Assembly (NCBI RefSeq): GCF_018691265.1
Contig: NW_024881276.1
Location: 1,674,001-1,738,000 of the forward strand
From: Tyto alba
Taxonomy: Eukaryota; Chordata; Aves; Strigiformes; Tytonidae
Direction: 5' to 3'
Length of the DNA: 64,000 bases
The notes under the pieces are model-generated. The model was not told the origin of the DNA, did not search any database, and saw only the letters and a program-made list of their open reading frames with translations. Position 1 is the first letter of the stretch, and every line of letters starts with the position of its first letter. A program made the translations under genes and the position numbers. Of this stretch, positions 36,899 to 50,180 are shown piece after piece.

Positions 36899-38766
36899 CT
36901 TCCTGTGCACCCCTCTCCTCTCAGCCCCACTCAGCAGGACACACAGGATGCAGTGGGTACCCTCCACCTCAACTGGTATCTAGTAACTTCAGGACCCCTC
37001 CTAGCTGACAGATTAAAGTAACCAGGTTAAGCTCTCTGTATTATCAGGACATTTATTTTATCTTCTGTCCTGAGCAGACAGTTGATCTAACAAAACAACA
37101 ACAAAAATCCCCAGGCTACTGATACATGAGAAAGTTTCAGTTGCAGAACTGGGGCACACACTTACCAAAAATTTTCTGGAGAGACCTACTTTAACCTTTC
37201 TTCTTTATAACATAAATATTGCAGCCAGTTGTAGATTTCAGTCCCTGTGCAGGAAATTTTAATACAAACCTGTAGTAAATGAACATTAGGTGACACAGTG
37301 GTGTACTAGAATTCCATGTCTACTTTATTCATAGCTTTTTTCTCTCAGAATTGCTAAAGTCAAAAAATTATTGCTTGTATAATAATGTTAGGCCTCTTCC
37401 ATGTGACAGCACACTTCAAAGTTCTGAAACCATCCACCTGAAACTTTACAAATGAGACAGAAGACTGTGAGGGTGTAACTTCTGTCATCTAACCTCAGAG
37501 ATAAAGTCATTCACAACAAATAGATTTGCAACAATCCTCTTCTAAACTGCAATCCGTTTACAGTTCATAGTACGATGCACCTGAGAGATTTTAGCCATTT
37601 ACTTATGATGAGACGAATTGTGCCCTAGAAATTAAGTCAATAGGAAAAGGAAGATCTCCGCTGAGGCGCATCAGTCGTATCACTGATCTGTTTCACATCC
37701 AGTGTGGAAGTTTTTGGATAGACCCCAACAGCTTCAACAGGAAACGTAGAGCACTTTCTACAGTAAGTGTGGAAGCAGGGCCCGGAGCACCCTCCAGAAA
37801 GTGAGCGGGCATGAAGCAGAGGCGTGACTAGCTTGTTAGTGCATATCCAGCACGCTCCTGCAGGCAAAGGCAATGCCCAGTGCAATCACAGGGAGAGGAA
37901 AGTCCCCCGAGGAGGAGGAGAAAACCCCACCGAGGGCGCTGGAGTCGGATCTGTCAGGACGGCGCAGGCAGGCAGCGAAGCTGGTGGGACCTTTCCTAGT
38001 GATGCCAGAGGAGGAGGTGACATTTGTGAGGATGGAATGGGTGGCTTGATGAGAGAGGAGACGATCGTGAGAAAGCGCCTTGCATGAAAAGGAAATGGTG
38101 TGAGAGGAAAGCTGACAAAGTGTAAATGGGTAGTGCGTTGGAGGAAGAGAGGTCGGTAGGCTGGGCGGTACTGCGAGGATGCGTGATATCAAAGCATCTT
38201 ATTTCTGGGAGTGGTTAGTGTGATAAGCACTAAGGGGACATGTCTAGGGATGGAATTGTGAAATTTTGTACTGAAATCATCACTATCTGTTGCTGACCAC
38301 ATCTGGTTTTATAAATCATGTTAAAGTTAATAGCCAGTGAATGCAGCTATGTTAACTGGAGAACGTTCTGTAATTACAGGGGGAAGGGAGACATCCTCCT
38401 TATTTTTCAGAATCCATTCTTAAATGTAGTAGCTGCAAGTATTTAAAACAATTTGCAGATAATATTCTGACAGGTGAGTGAACTCGTAAGTGTGAAAAAA
38501 TGATTACTAGGAAATATATGCTTGAGTTACCCAAGTAGAAAATACACCTAGAATTATTTAACCTGCCACTCCACAACGTCTCTATAGAAATTCATCTGAA
38601 AAGGCATCTTTTGAGAGAAAGAAAGATGCTTCCTAAATCTAGAGTTCCTATAGTATTGACCTCTTTCTTATTCTCAGCTCCTGTGAATTTTTCCCATGAT
38701 TATTAATTGTGATCTGCATCATCCACAGAAGCTTATCAAACCGTTGCTTTCTTTTTCTCTCCTCAG
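36899..38766 (+). other. GABRG3: Rest of last GABRG3 intron
   Basis: This stretch leads to the acceptor ctttttctctcctcag at 38751-38766. A CpG-richer patch at about 37640-38190 carries two antisense frames (37885 to 37637, 82 codons; 38192 to 37836, 118 codons) in different phases, with no recognised domain. No exon was called. Confidence 0.7.
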
Positions 38767-39045
38767 AATTATTCTGTACTTGATATGAGACCGCCAACTA
38801 CAGTCATCACATTGAACAACGCCATGTATTGGCAAGAATTTGAAGATGCGTGCGTCTATGAATGTCTGGATGGGAAAGACTGCCAGAGCTTTTTCTGTTG
38901 TTACGAAGAGTGTAAATCAGGCTCATGGAGGAGAGGACGAATTCACATAGACATATTAGAACTGGACTCTTACTCTAGGGTCTTTTTTCCTACATCCTTC
39001 CTGCTGTTTAACCTGGTCTACTGGGTTGGATACCTCTATCTTTAA
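38767..39045 (+). CDS. GABRG3: GABRG3 terminal coding exon: M3-M4 loop, M4 and stop
   Basis: This 279-bp exon encodes 92 residues and a TAA stop at 39043-39045. It opens [18 protein letters not shown] and continues with the gamma-subunit signature [20 protein letters not shown]. It ends with M4, [23 protein letters not shown] in two overlapping parts ([23 protein letters not shown]). The stretch [19 protein letters not shown] is diagnostic for gamma-3, because gamma-1 and gamma-2 have RIHIRIAK at that position. In gamma-2 the Cys-rich loop segment is palmitoylated and binds GABARAP, which governs synaptic clustering. Conservation here suggests the same, by inference. The exon begins in phase 0, so it can join either 33315 or 34847. 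Confidence 0.98.
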   Translation, partial: NYSVLDMRPPTTVITLNNAMYWQEFEDACVYECLDGKDCQSFFCCYEECKSGSWRRGRIHIDILELDSYSRVFFPTSFLLFNLVYWVGYLYL

Positions 39046-39472
39046 ATGTTGCCTGTAGTGGTGAAGACTGCTGTGTTTTCACACCGCAGAGGGATGGTGA
39101 AAGTGCAGAAAAAGTGAAGGACACAGTCAGTTTCATCTCGAATTATAAAGGCCACATTAACCTTCACAATCACAGAGCCTGATGAAGAATTTGAATATGT
39201 AATTGCCTGAATAAGAAAAACGTGGAAGAATTCTCTCCTTACTGCTATTCATTTTAAGGAAAAGATTCTTACGAAATTCAGCTGAATTCGTAGTGTAAGC
39301 GATGTTTATGGATGTTGTATATTAGAATCTCTACTACTCTCCCTTGGCATAGAAGCTATACACAATTCAGGCAAAGGTTAAATATGTCATTTTTGTTTTT
39401 CATTCCCATACTTTCTCCAAAATGCTGCTATATCCCCGAGGCTCAGAGCAACATACGGTGGCACTGGCAAAA

Positions 39473-39478
39473 AATAAA
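39473..39478 (+). promoter_or_regulatory. GABRG3: Polyadenylation signal AATAAA (proximal)
   Basis: Canonical hexamer about 430 bp after the stop codon. The downstream sequence is only moderately T-rich. Confidence 0.5.
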
Positions 39479-39738
39479 CCAAAGCCAACGAGACCACTCA
39501 TTTGTATTTAACCTTGCTTGAGCTATGTCTCATAGGTTTGGGGAAATATTTCACTGGTGATCTCCTTGCTATAGAGAAACCACCAAAAGACAATAAGAAA
39601 CGTCTCTGGTGGGATCAAAACATGGACATTATTTTCTGCAAAGGTCTGGGATTCATGGAATTAGTCACTTACCTACACATATTGGTTTTAACTTAGGGTG
39701 AAAAGGCAGAGTTATAAGAAAGCAATTATTTTGATATA

Positions 39739-39744
39739 AATAAA
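39739..39744 (+). promoter_or_regulatory. GABRG3: Polyadenylation signal AATAAA (distal)
   Basis: Canonical hexamer about 690 bp after the stop codon. T-rich sequence follows within about 50-90 bases. Confidence 0.5.
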
Positions 39745-39760
39745 AGACTTGCCTATCTAT

Positions 39761-42700
39761 GAGGCATCTGTAGGCATAGCTTCTACAGTTTTTCAGGCTT
39801 TTAACTGTCTTTTTTATGACTGGTTAAACACAGGATGGTCATTGATTTCTAAAGTACTCTACTTGAAGCAGGACAAGGTTCCTGCTTGTTTGTGTCATTG
39901 TAGCAGATCATAGTTGATAGGCCATGAGTAAAAATCACTATATAATAGCACTAGGAATATGTGACTTTCTTCAGATTACAATTTACTAAAAAGTGCTGTC
40001 ATGCATTCTTATTTTTTCTCTCAAAGTTGTTTTACAAAATTGAAAAACATGTGTGCCAAAGGACATTATTTGTTCCTTCTGTAAAGTTAAATATTGCAGT
40101 CCTTACTCACAACAGTTGTTCTCGGGGTCTGAGCTGAAGACTGCACACTTTTGACTTGAATAGTGCATTACAGGAACTCAATCGTCACACTTGGATTAAA
40201 CATGAAATAGTTGCCACATGTAGGAAAAGGTTGTTTTAATTTTTTTTTTCCTAAGCGACCAATAATATTTACTCTAAAAAGCTGTTTTGTATTTTTCAAG
40301 CTTCTGACCATTAAATTCTTAAACTATCATTTTTTTCAAAAACTAATTTTACAGTGTTAAACTAGACTACATCTTTTACAGTCTCAATAATTATTATTAA
40401 GCAAACAAAACAGATTCAAAACTAAATAGCAATGGTTTTTCACTACCCTTTGGATGACAAATTGTTACAAATGATTAAGGTTAAAACATACCTAAAAACT
40501 AAATTCTATTTTTTTTCTCTTCTGGAAGACCTGATAGGTTTTTTTTATTGTCTCAAAAAATATGTGTCTCTTCCACACAGTATTTGATAAAAAATGAGTA
40601 GCAGATATGATTGAAGAGCAGTTCCTTTTCTCCTCAGAAGAAAAATCTTGCAAACAAGCGAAAACTAATGCAATGGTAATTCTAAAGGAAAAGAAAAGCT
40701 GTCATGTTCTTTGAAACATCACTGTCTGTCATTGTTGTTGCTCTGTGCTTCCAGTGAGTTTTTAATTGAAAAAAACTTACTAACGCAACAGTCAACGGTA
40801 GTTATTTATCTTACTTTCTTCAGTTTTCCACTTGTCTAAAATATCAGAGACAGAGCTGGGTGTAGGTGCAGGAGGGGAATCAATTCTATAAGGACTGACA
40901 AAATTCAGATTAGAAGCGCAGAGAAGAAATATTTTTGAGCAATATCAAAACCTTATTTTTAACAAAATCTGCCCAATCCGATGTCTTCTAAACCAATGAT
41001 AACCTTCTGATTTCAAAATACATGATGAAGTTTTTGCTAACTCTCAGTAGCAAATTACTCAGTAAAATCTATTACTCTAAACCTCTGTGTCCTGCACTTG
41101 GAAGTATGGATTTTATTTAAGGGTAAGTGTTATATTTTCAGTGTAAGAATGTGATCGAATTGAAGCCAAATATCCTGTTCTCTAATTATGAATTAGTCTA
41201 CTCTAATAGTCATCTTCAGCCATATTTTGCAAGAATACTAGAAATATTTCAAGCCTAAAAAAAGAATGTAAACACTTATCCTTTAGGGGCCTGATTCTGC
41301 AAACCCTCTGCACAGTCAATTGGTTTTGGTGGGAGTATTGAGACAGATGAGGCACAAGAAGGTGCCTTCCACCATTAGATCTCAAACAGGTAAAGTGAGG
41401 TTTATTTAGCAATTGCATACTTGAGTGAATGTCCCAGGAGTAAGTGTGGAATGTTCCCATTTCAGGTGATGAGCATATACTTCTCTTACGCTTTTTCTTA
41501 CATGTTTTCTGTGTACTTTCATAAACAGAAGTTGGAAACATATAATTCCACTTTTTCCATGGTCCTTACCAAGAAAGAGTCTGCAGACACTACTGGCTTC
41601 TGCTCTCATACTGACAGCAGAGGATATATTCCACTGTGTAATATATTCTACTCTAGGGTTATGTACCAAAAAAATGAGTTATATACAAGGTGAGCGGCTG
41701 CAGGCTGGCAGGTTCCAGAATGCATTTCTCTGCTTATTTCTAGTTGCTTGGTTTACTCTCTGCTTCATTGCTCTGTGCTTTGGCAGCCACTAAAAAACCA
41801 TAGGCGTCAGGGAAAATAAGCCTTCTAGGCTCTGCATCATTCAAAATGCAATTATTCTCCTCACCTAGATAATATGGTCTGTATATAGCTACGTGCCATA
41901 TTCTTCCGTAGTAGTAAGAATATCCTCATTAGCCCCCAGATACTCTTTTGTTTCTGTCACAAATTGAAAAAAATTTACACTTCTGTCCCATGAGAAATAC
42001 AAGAGCAAGCTTTTAGCATTTTAGAACATTTTCTTATCAGATAATTTCATATTCAAGACTTGCATTTATTCAACTACTTCTTTTTCTTACTTACTGCTTT
42101 TTACCCTTCCAAGAAAAAGAAGGGAATGGAGGAAGGCAAAACCAAATGATTAGTGAAATGAATGCTTTAGGAAATGTATGTAAAGCCACAAAATCAAGTA
42201 TCTTCACATTACACTGCTTCCTTTTTGAAGTTACAGAAAAGATTGAGAGGGTTTGTTTAGATAACCAACGTTTCCCAGGAGGATCTAAAGTCAATCGTCT
42301 TATTCTCTCCCTTCAATTAAAAGTTGATGGACATTGTTTTCCTACACTGATGTCAGCATTTTCAAGGCTGTTAGGAATGTATAAAAATACCAGTCTGCTT
42401 AATTCAGTCTTCTCGGTTCTTCTGGCCCCGTTGCCTAGCGTACTGAGAGCTCCTTTTACAACCATTCATCCAAGAATAAGTGTATAAAAACTTGTGGTCA
42501 GTTTACACTCTCTCTGTGTCCAGCAGTAATGTGGAACTGAAGTATGCCACGCACCACACAATTTTAATGTAACTTTCTAATCAAGAAGTATGGCTGTAGA
42601 TTAAAACACCTCGGGCACTTTGATAAGCTTTCGTCTCTTTCAGATGTTAATTTTTTCCTTCATCAACTCTCAACTGTATATTGGTGTATTGTACATACCA

Positions 42701-45700
42701 ATGAAAAAGATAAATTCAAAAATGCCAGAACTCTTTTCACAGAGACAGCGGTGAGCTCTGAAGCTAAAAGAGGATGAAGAAATTTTTTATTGCTGTGCAG
42801 TTCTTATCTGTACTACTCCTCCTATTCAATTCTTCCCACCTACTACCCACAGCTAATTCCAAATCATCCACCTGGCGGTTTGCACATTCTTCAGCTGGAA
42901 CAGCAGTGACACATGAGCCTCTAGCTGATAGGAAATGATATTTCTGGAACTGGAGGCATCCTGCCAAATAACTCAGACAGATATCTATCTCAAACACTTT
43001 TGCAGCCCTAATGTGTCTCAGAGTATAGCAGCTCACGTTGCTGCATGAATTTATCACAGCTGACCTTACTTGGTCACTTCATGAAGGGAAGGATGCTCGC
43101 CTCCTTTTTACACCAAATTTCACCGTATGTCTAGAAAAATGACTCTGCCCTGCCCATGCTCCAAGCGACCAGGTGGGAGACAGCTCTGGAAAGAGTAGGG
43201 TGGTTGTACTGCTGGCTTTGTGGTAAGGGAGACTCAACATTCTGAGACAGATTTCATTAACTTCACCACCTGGAGGGGTGGTGTTACCCTCTCAGCTGTA
43301 AAATAAAGTGCCCACTGCGACTTGTAAAGACTGTCCATAACAGACTGTACTTTTCCCATCGGCTGCTCTTTCTGGGCTTCCATAAAGCACTGAGAAAAGG
43401 CAAGCCATATCCCATAATCTTAGCTGCCTACACATTTAGATCATTTTCTTTTCAAGGTATATTCTCTTCTTGCTTACAGTGAAATATTTGTGCCTCTTAC
43501 ATTTGTGCCTTTAGCATTTCTTGATATTGAAGGATATACTATTCCTGACCTGAGAGTTAGAAAGAGGGATAATGACCTTGCTGGAGTTCTTCCTGAGCAC
43601 CAGTGTGTGACCAATATTCTTCAGACTACGCATTGATTATTTGTCTGCTTTTTCTTTTTTTTTTTTTTTTGTTTTTTTTTTTTTAAGCAGTCTGTAGGTT
43701 TCTTAGTTCCTAAGTAGCAAGAAAACTACAGTGGGATTTCAGCAGTTTAGCAGACTCTTTGCTTCTTCACTCAGCAACTTAATTCCACCAAGAGATGCAG
43801 AGCATAAATTCAAGGCTGATGTTTACCTCATCCAGATAACTTCCAAGAAGACTGTTTAAAAGAGGCAAAAACAAACTATGCATTAGCAAAATGGCAATTA
43901 ATTTCCACAGCTGAAAAGTGAGGTTCTTTTTCCTTTAGAGCTTTATTTTTTTATTGAGTTCATTTTAATTCTTCCTCCCTCCCTCCCTCTCTCCCTTCAC
44001 CTACACAATTGGCAAGCACAAAATTAGCTCAACTTACACTTATATACCGAAAACTTACATTGAAACTTACATACTGAAAAAAAAAAGCATAGTGTCATTA
44101 GTCTTGTACTATATATTTATATGCCTCCTTATGGCTCACCACATTCTTTTCTTGAGGGGTTGCAGTATATATGTCAAAAATGAAGGCCTTCCTTCAAGAC
44201 TCAGTAGCCTTAATAGTTTTACCTTTTCCCCTGGGATCCATGGATTGTATGGAAAACAAACAGAGAATCTACTTTCCTCATCACTTAGGCCAGTGTTTTA
44301 GATACTAAAAGCAAAACTATGTTTCATATCTAAAGTGAAAAGATGTTTTAACAGAAGGAAATCATCTCCACATGAACTGCCTTGTTTTGACAAGTTAAAC
44401 AGTAAATTTTTGTACCTGTGGTAGACAAAGAGATATGCTACCCTATAACCTTGTCTAGGACTACGTCCTAAATATTGTTCTAATAATCCAATTTACCTAA
44501 CAGCTGTTTCTTTACATGATTTTGCATCGTGACTGACTCTGAGCACTTGGTTAGTGACCACTGACACTCCTCAAGGGAGATATCCAAGATCTGTGATGAT
44601 GTCTTACTTTCTACAAACTTTCTCTTATTTTTTCTCTTTTGTTGTGTGTTCTCAAGCCAGTGTCTGTAAGCATCTGGAGTCCTCAAGGGTTTTCCTAGAG
44701 TATATGTGAAATTAGACAATAAAATTCATTATGAGGTTGAGTGCCTCGGAGTTGGACGCTCAAGAATTCTCTACTTTCTAACAAATCATGCATTTTGATC
44801 TTCTGATCATTTGCTATTTATGAAGGACAAAGTAAGACAGCGGAAGATGTGGTTCTGTTTATTCATATGTCTGGGGGCAGGCGTTCTCAAGCACTGAACC
44901 AGGAAAGCCAGGCGCTGATCCAGTCAGTTATTTGCCAGGTATTCTTTTATCTCAGTAATGAATGACACTAGGCTGAGGAGCCACAACAGCCTGTTTGGTG
45001 TCATGGGAGCACTCATGAAACTCAGCTTTACTTGGAGGCCTAAGCCAGCCTGTAGAGATTCTTCCAGGGGAACCCAGGTGTTCCCTTTAGTGTTTAATAC
45101 AGCACTTAATACTCTCCTAATATCTCCTTACCTTCTTCCAGCCTATGGCAGTGCTTGGGAGAGACGAAGCTGCATGCCACAATATTTTATAAAATACAAA
45201 GAATGAAATATCCGTAGCGAAGGTGGTGATGGCTTGTTATTGAGACTGTGTTATGATTACAAGTTTTAAAGAAAAGGCCTCTAGGTCTGAGTCAAAAAAT
45301 TCCTCAGCAATCAAGACCATCGACCAGAAGAGTGTCATAAGCTAAAATATTCTTACAAGCAAACAGGAAGAGATTTGGATCATATTCTGGTAGGGTTGAC
45401 TATCCGTTGGATGGTTTCAAAGCCTATGAAGAGCAGATTTGTAACTTAAGTACTTAAAGTGAGATTTGTGAGTTATGTAAAGTGAGACTTAAAACAGGTA
45501 AATGCCAAAATTTCTAAATTGTACATTAATAGAAAATGGATGAGAGAACAATATTGATGACATATTTTTTAAAAAAACTGCTGACACATGATTGTGGAAC
45601 ATAGCACGCTACAGTCCATTCCATACTTACAGACCACATGGGATCCTTAAAACCCGAGCTGCTGTTGAACTCATGGAAAGCTGGTAAAAAAGTTGCATCT

Positions 45701-48700
45701 GACGGTGTTACAGTCAGTCCAAGGAAGTATGCCACTGCCAGACAGAGCACTCCAAATGAAGCAAAATTTCAGAATAAGCTTCCGTAAAGCAATGCTCCTC
45801 TGAACAACAGTGGGAAACCTTGTGCAGAGAGATTACAGTATCAGTCCCCCATATTCTCTTCCGTAGTCGTTAAGGAGTCCTATTGTCATCCACGCTCACA
45901 TGCAACACCAACCATAAATCAGGGGTCAACAAGTGGCTGTCACAAGTAGGAACACTAGGCTGGAGGGAATCTGAGTCCAGTCTGTGGCTATCACGGGCAG
46001 TCGCCAAACACCTAAAGTGATCCTGTTTTAAACTCTCAGTATACTGATCTCAGAACATTTGTTTTCCAACATGACAACATATGGATTTTTATTTTTTTTT
46101 TTTTATTAGAAGTGAGTGCAATTTTAGGAATCACATAAAAACTGCCAACTATGTGCCAAATTGAACTTTCTTATAGAACACAAATTTTAGATTTCTAATT
46201 ATCCTTCCTTCTTAAGTTTTTCTTAGGGGTGCGTGATTTTTTTGCTAGCAGTGCAGCTTGTGATGTCATAGTGAAATGAAAGTACAATTATGTGCCCAAT
46301 GTGCCTTGAATAATACAGGTAGCACTAGTACCAGTATGTCATTCTAAGTTAGATAGCCATCCTAGTGATCCCCAGACTGAACTAACCAGAAAAGTCAAAC
46401 ACCCGTGTGCTTCATCTCCTCAAGTTCTCAGACAATGACTTTCCCTTATTGATCACACCCATTTCAGTTCACTTTGTGTTAAGGAGTAGGGCTGTGCGTC
46501 TAGAATACTATTTATATTCTCATTTTGATCCCAACATTTGTATTTCTGGATACAAATAAATACACATTATCAGAAAATGCAAGTATTGCGTGCATATATT
46601 GGTGGTTGTATTTTCTTATGGAAGTTGAGCTTAACAAGAGACAAACAGACTTCTCAAAATTTGCCTAAGAGGCACAGTGTGTTACCTATCTGACAGGGTG
46701 TTCTTGAAAAGAATTTCAAAAGACTCCTTAAAAATATTTTCAATAGTCATCATGAGCAGCCAGTGAACTAAAAGGTTTGAGACTGAGGTTTATCCATGGG
46801 GCTAACATAAAGTGGGGAAAACATCCTACAAAATTTCTAAGAGAAATCCAGAAATAAGCCGTGTCTTTTGCATAAACTGCTTGAATGTAAAAACTTAATA
46901 ATTTAAAACTTGCAATCAAATTCGGTTTCAAAACTTTCACAACCCCAACATTTCAGTACAATGAAAGCTAGTTCTTTGGATTTCTTTACATATAAAACTA
47001 TACTCTGCATTTTGACAAGTGTAATATCTTTCTCCAATCCTTATTGTTAAGTAAGAGTGTCTTATTGTTTTATTCTCACCAAAAGCAATTTAATTCCCAC
47101 CTCTATACATTCATGACCATAAAATTACCAGTCTAGACCCACTCCACCCGTGAAATCTCTACTCATTTTCAGGATTCCTGTCCATACTAACACTGGAGCT
47201 GACAGCTGGGCCACAGATAATGCAAATACTTCCCAGATTTCTTATGATCCCACAGAATTCCCTACTTGAGCTTGCTACATTTATGCTTTCTGTATGTTCC
47301 TACTACTAAGTCATTCTTTTTCCAAAAGACATTTTATTTCTCAAAAAAAAAAAAAAAAGCAATTACACCTAATTATTCCATAGTATTTCATTAAGCTTTC
47401 ACTAAGAAGTCTCTCTTTTCCCTTTAGAAACTCCTTTGTTTTCACTTATTCGTTTGACATGCAATTCATGTTTACCCCCATTTGTGTTTTGATACAACTA
47501 GTTACTAGTACTGACCTGCCTACTCAAAAATAAACATAGATTCTGGAATTTTGTAACAGCAGCTGACACTTGATATAACAGCATTTGACACGCAGTATCC
47601 AAGTAGTTGTGGCTATGCCCCACTCCCCAGAAATGACAGGTAAGCGTAATTGTTGCCATGACTCTTTGCCTTCTACGCATTAGCCCGCAACACACACCAT
47701 TGTCACGGTGTGAACACAATGCCCGCTCTCCCCCCTTGCAGAGCTTAACCTGGAACACCATCTGTATCCTTGCAACCATTCAGGGGGACTGAATGTGCGT
47801 TGAGCACATCAGCCCTTCCAGAGATTTAAGGTGTTCATCGTGCCAAATCCAGAAGGCTCTGATACCTCTCCCAATTTAATAACATTGCCTGCCCAGTAGG
47901 CTCGAGTGTGTAATAAAGTATGATGATGCATCGTGCCAATAAGTTCTGCCTTTTTATGTTACCCTCCGTCTCACCACCACAAATCTAGTTAAGAACTGAA
48001 TTACTGCTTGACAGTTTCAGAAGTAAACTCAGCCTGTGAAATGGAAAATGAACAAAGCTGAACATCAGGGAGTTATCCAGAAAGTAAGGAATAAACGCAG
48101 TAGACGTTCTCCTACTTACTGATACTGGAAGACCACTGTTACTTAGTAGCCGTAGCCAAAATACCTCACATTTTTAAAGTTGGTTTATAAAGGGAAGGCA
48201 TCTGCATTAGCAATGGAAAATAATTGTTATATGCTAAAGTTTCACATGCAGCAAGGAGTCCCAGTGGGTTTTTTGTATCTATTAATTTGCACGTTTGCAT
48301 ATTTTTAATATCATTTATTATATGTTCCTCCACACTGCAACAGAGCTAGCCTTAAAAGAAATAATTTTTCTTGTAAATAAAATCCGGGCTAATGGGAGTT
48401 TCATTAGCCCATCCTCTAGTTTTATGCAACCAATGCACATCGTAGACTCACATTTTTACATACTACATCAGCTTTAGATTCTAGCTTTTCAGAATATTTT
48501 TTATAGAGCAAGTCTTAGCCTAACAGCATCGTGGATCGTAATAGTATGGATCATGGGTCGTAGTACCTGAAAAGGTACCCTTTGATAAGGTGCAGCTAAG
48601 TTTTTTGGAGGTCTTGCAGTTGTCAGACAGGAGTCAAAGGTCCACCAGACCACAAAAAGAAGGCAAATAAAAAAAAAAAAAAAAGCAAATTCTCACACTA

Positions 48701-49899
48701 CCTAGGTACGTGAAAGTGTCCTTGATATCGGGTGTGTTTTTTCATCTCTAATATCTGGTTTTTTTTCCCCTTCCACACCTAAATAGCACTGCTTGAGTCA
48801 GACAGGTCAGAGCACTGCTGCGAAGCATCTTCACAGCAGTGAGGGCTCTGCAGCCTCTGCCATCCTTGGTTCCGCAGTCCTGTGTCCGTCACGAGCAGGG
48901 AGGGAGACAGCACTGAGTCCTCTAGAGCTTGGTGTGACCATCACCTGGAATACACGAAGTAGCAGACCCTGAGACACACAGGAGTGGAGGCTGTGACAAT
49001 TCATCCATAAGCTGAAAGCAACCATTAATACACTAATGAAAGATTAGATTTTATCAGAGAATACTATATTTTAATACATTTAACTGTCGGTCAGGGCACT
49101 ACAGAACCCAGCAGAAAATGAATTGGCAAAATTCATATTCAGCTGAAAACTTACCTCTCCCAAATCCTGAGACATTCTGTTCCCAATATTTTCTACTATG
49201 AAATACTGCTGTTTTAAACATACTTATGCATTTTCTATTAGAAAAAAATTCGGTAAATGCCAGGTCAAGTGCTTTGACCAACATTTTTTGATAGAACGCT
49301 CCACTCAAAGAACGACAACTTTAAAAGCTAAATGCAAAATTCCCATCGACTCTCCTACTTTCCAGTGTTCATGCTAGATGAAATGCAAATGAAAGCTGTA
49401 ATGCTTCTTAACTGATTATACAGAAGATCTAACTCAGAACCACCCAAAGGCTCGTATGATTCATACTACATGCATGCTGTCCTCAGTCCACACTGACAAC
49501 GCAACTGACAGCATTTCTCTAAACACCTTTCGAATCCAGTGAGCTGTAAACCATTCGCTGGTCCACTCCTGGCGCTCATGCTGAGGATTAAACAGACAAT
49601 CTCACGGAGTTCAGTAAGAAAAAACGTAACACTCTGTACAAGAGCAGACAAACCCCACGCATCAATAGAGGCACGAGAAGCCACTGGAGTGTGCTGCACT
49701 TGCCAGGCGGAGGGCAAGGTACCAGCGTGTTCTCATCGCAGTTCATGCAACTCCACGACATGCTGTGCTGTGGCTGTGTCCTGCAGATCGCCGGAATTTA
49801 TTACTGCCCTGTGCTCAGCACTGGTGAGTACACGGCAGTAATAAATATACTGGGTTTGGCGCATCTTCCCCACCCTCAAGGTCAAGGATCTGAGAAACT
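39761..49899. other. Intergenic stretch downstream of GABRG3
   Basis: No gene, RNA gene or clear transposon was recognised. Simple tracts are T-rich 43649-43684, CT-rich at about 43972-43998, a T-run near 46093, an A-run near 47343-47358 and an A-run near 48668-48684. Vertebrate synteny predicts OCA2 next to GABRG3. Its last exon was looked for on the minus strand and not recognised. Confidence 0.5.
43649..43684 (+). repeat. Poly-T tract with one C and one G interruption
   Basis: About 36 bases of T broken by a C at 43654 and a G at 43671. Confidence 0.9.
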
Positions 49900-50180
49900 A
49901 GAGGCGACCTGTGAGACAGCTGCTAAGGTGGTCAGGGGCCCAGAGCAGATCAGCTGGGAGAAGCTGAAGGAACTGAGCCCATTAAGAGCTGAGGCTAAGG
50001 GATGTTGGTGTTGCAAACTACAACTACTTGAGGAGCAGTTAGACATTGGAGCCAAACTCTCAGCCTCTTCTCAGTATTGTTGCAAGATATCAGGGGGGCA
50101 TGAGTTTCACCTTGGGAGGCTTGGGTTGCAGATGAGGAACAGCTTTTCCACAACGTCATGCTGCAAGAAAGGGGTTGCCT
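49900..50180 (+). mobile_element. Degenerate CR1 LINE fragment
   Basis: The order of diverged CR1-like phrases supports the call. They are 'aaggtggtcaggggcccagagcagatc', 'gagaagctgaaggaactgag', 'aactacttgaggagcagttagacattggagccaaactct', 'ttcaccttgggaggcttgggttgcagatgagg' and 'aaaggggttgcctgg'. It is much older than the copies at 13591 and 62671, and it lacks a clear 3' tail. A 180-codon frame runs through it without recognisable domains, so it is not called a gene. Confidence 0.6.

Larger units (their letters stand above)
39046..39760 (+). other. GABRG3: GABRG3 3' UTR (probable extent)
   Basis: The UTR begins after the TAA at 39043-39045. Two AATAAA hexamers, at 39473 and 39739, offer alternative ends. 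The second is followed by a T-rich stretch (tttttcaggcttttaactgtctttttt), typical of a cleavage-site downstream element. The true 3' end could be farther, since brain transcripts often have long UTRs. Confidence 0.6.

Noticed and set aside
35913..37021. Frames of more than 300 codons (+ and -) with Phe/Ser/Leu or Lys/Glu/Arg repeats
   Set aside because: They are translations of the (TTTTC)n array. All phases stay open because the pentamer has no stop codon.
38767..39045. Assignment of the receptor gene to GABRG1, GABRG2 or GABRG4
   Set aside because: The stretch [20 protein letters not shown] matches gamma-3. Gamma-1 and gamma-2 carry RIHIRIAK there.
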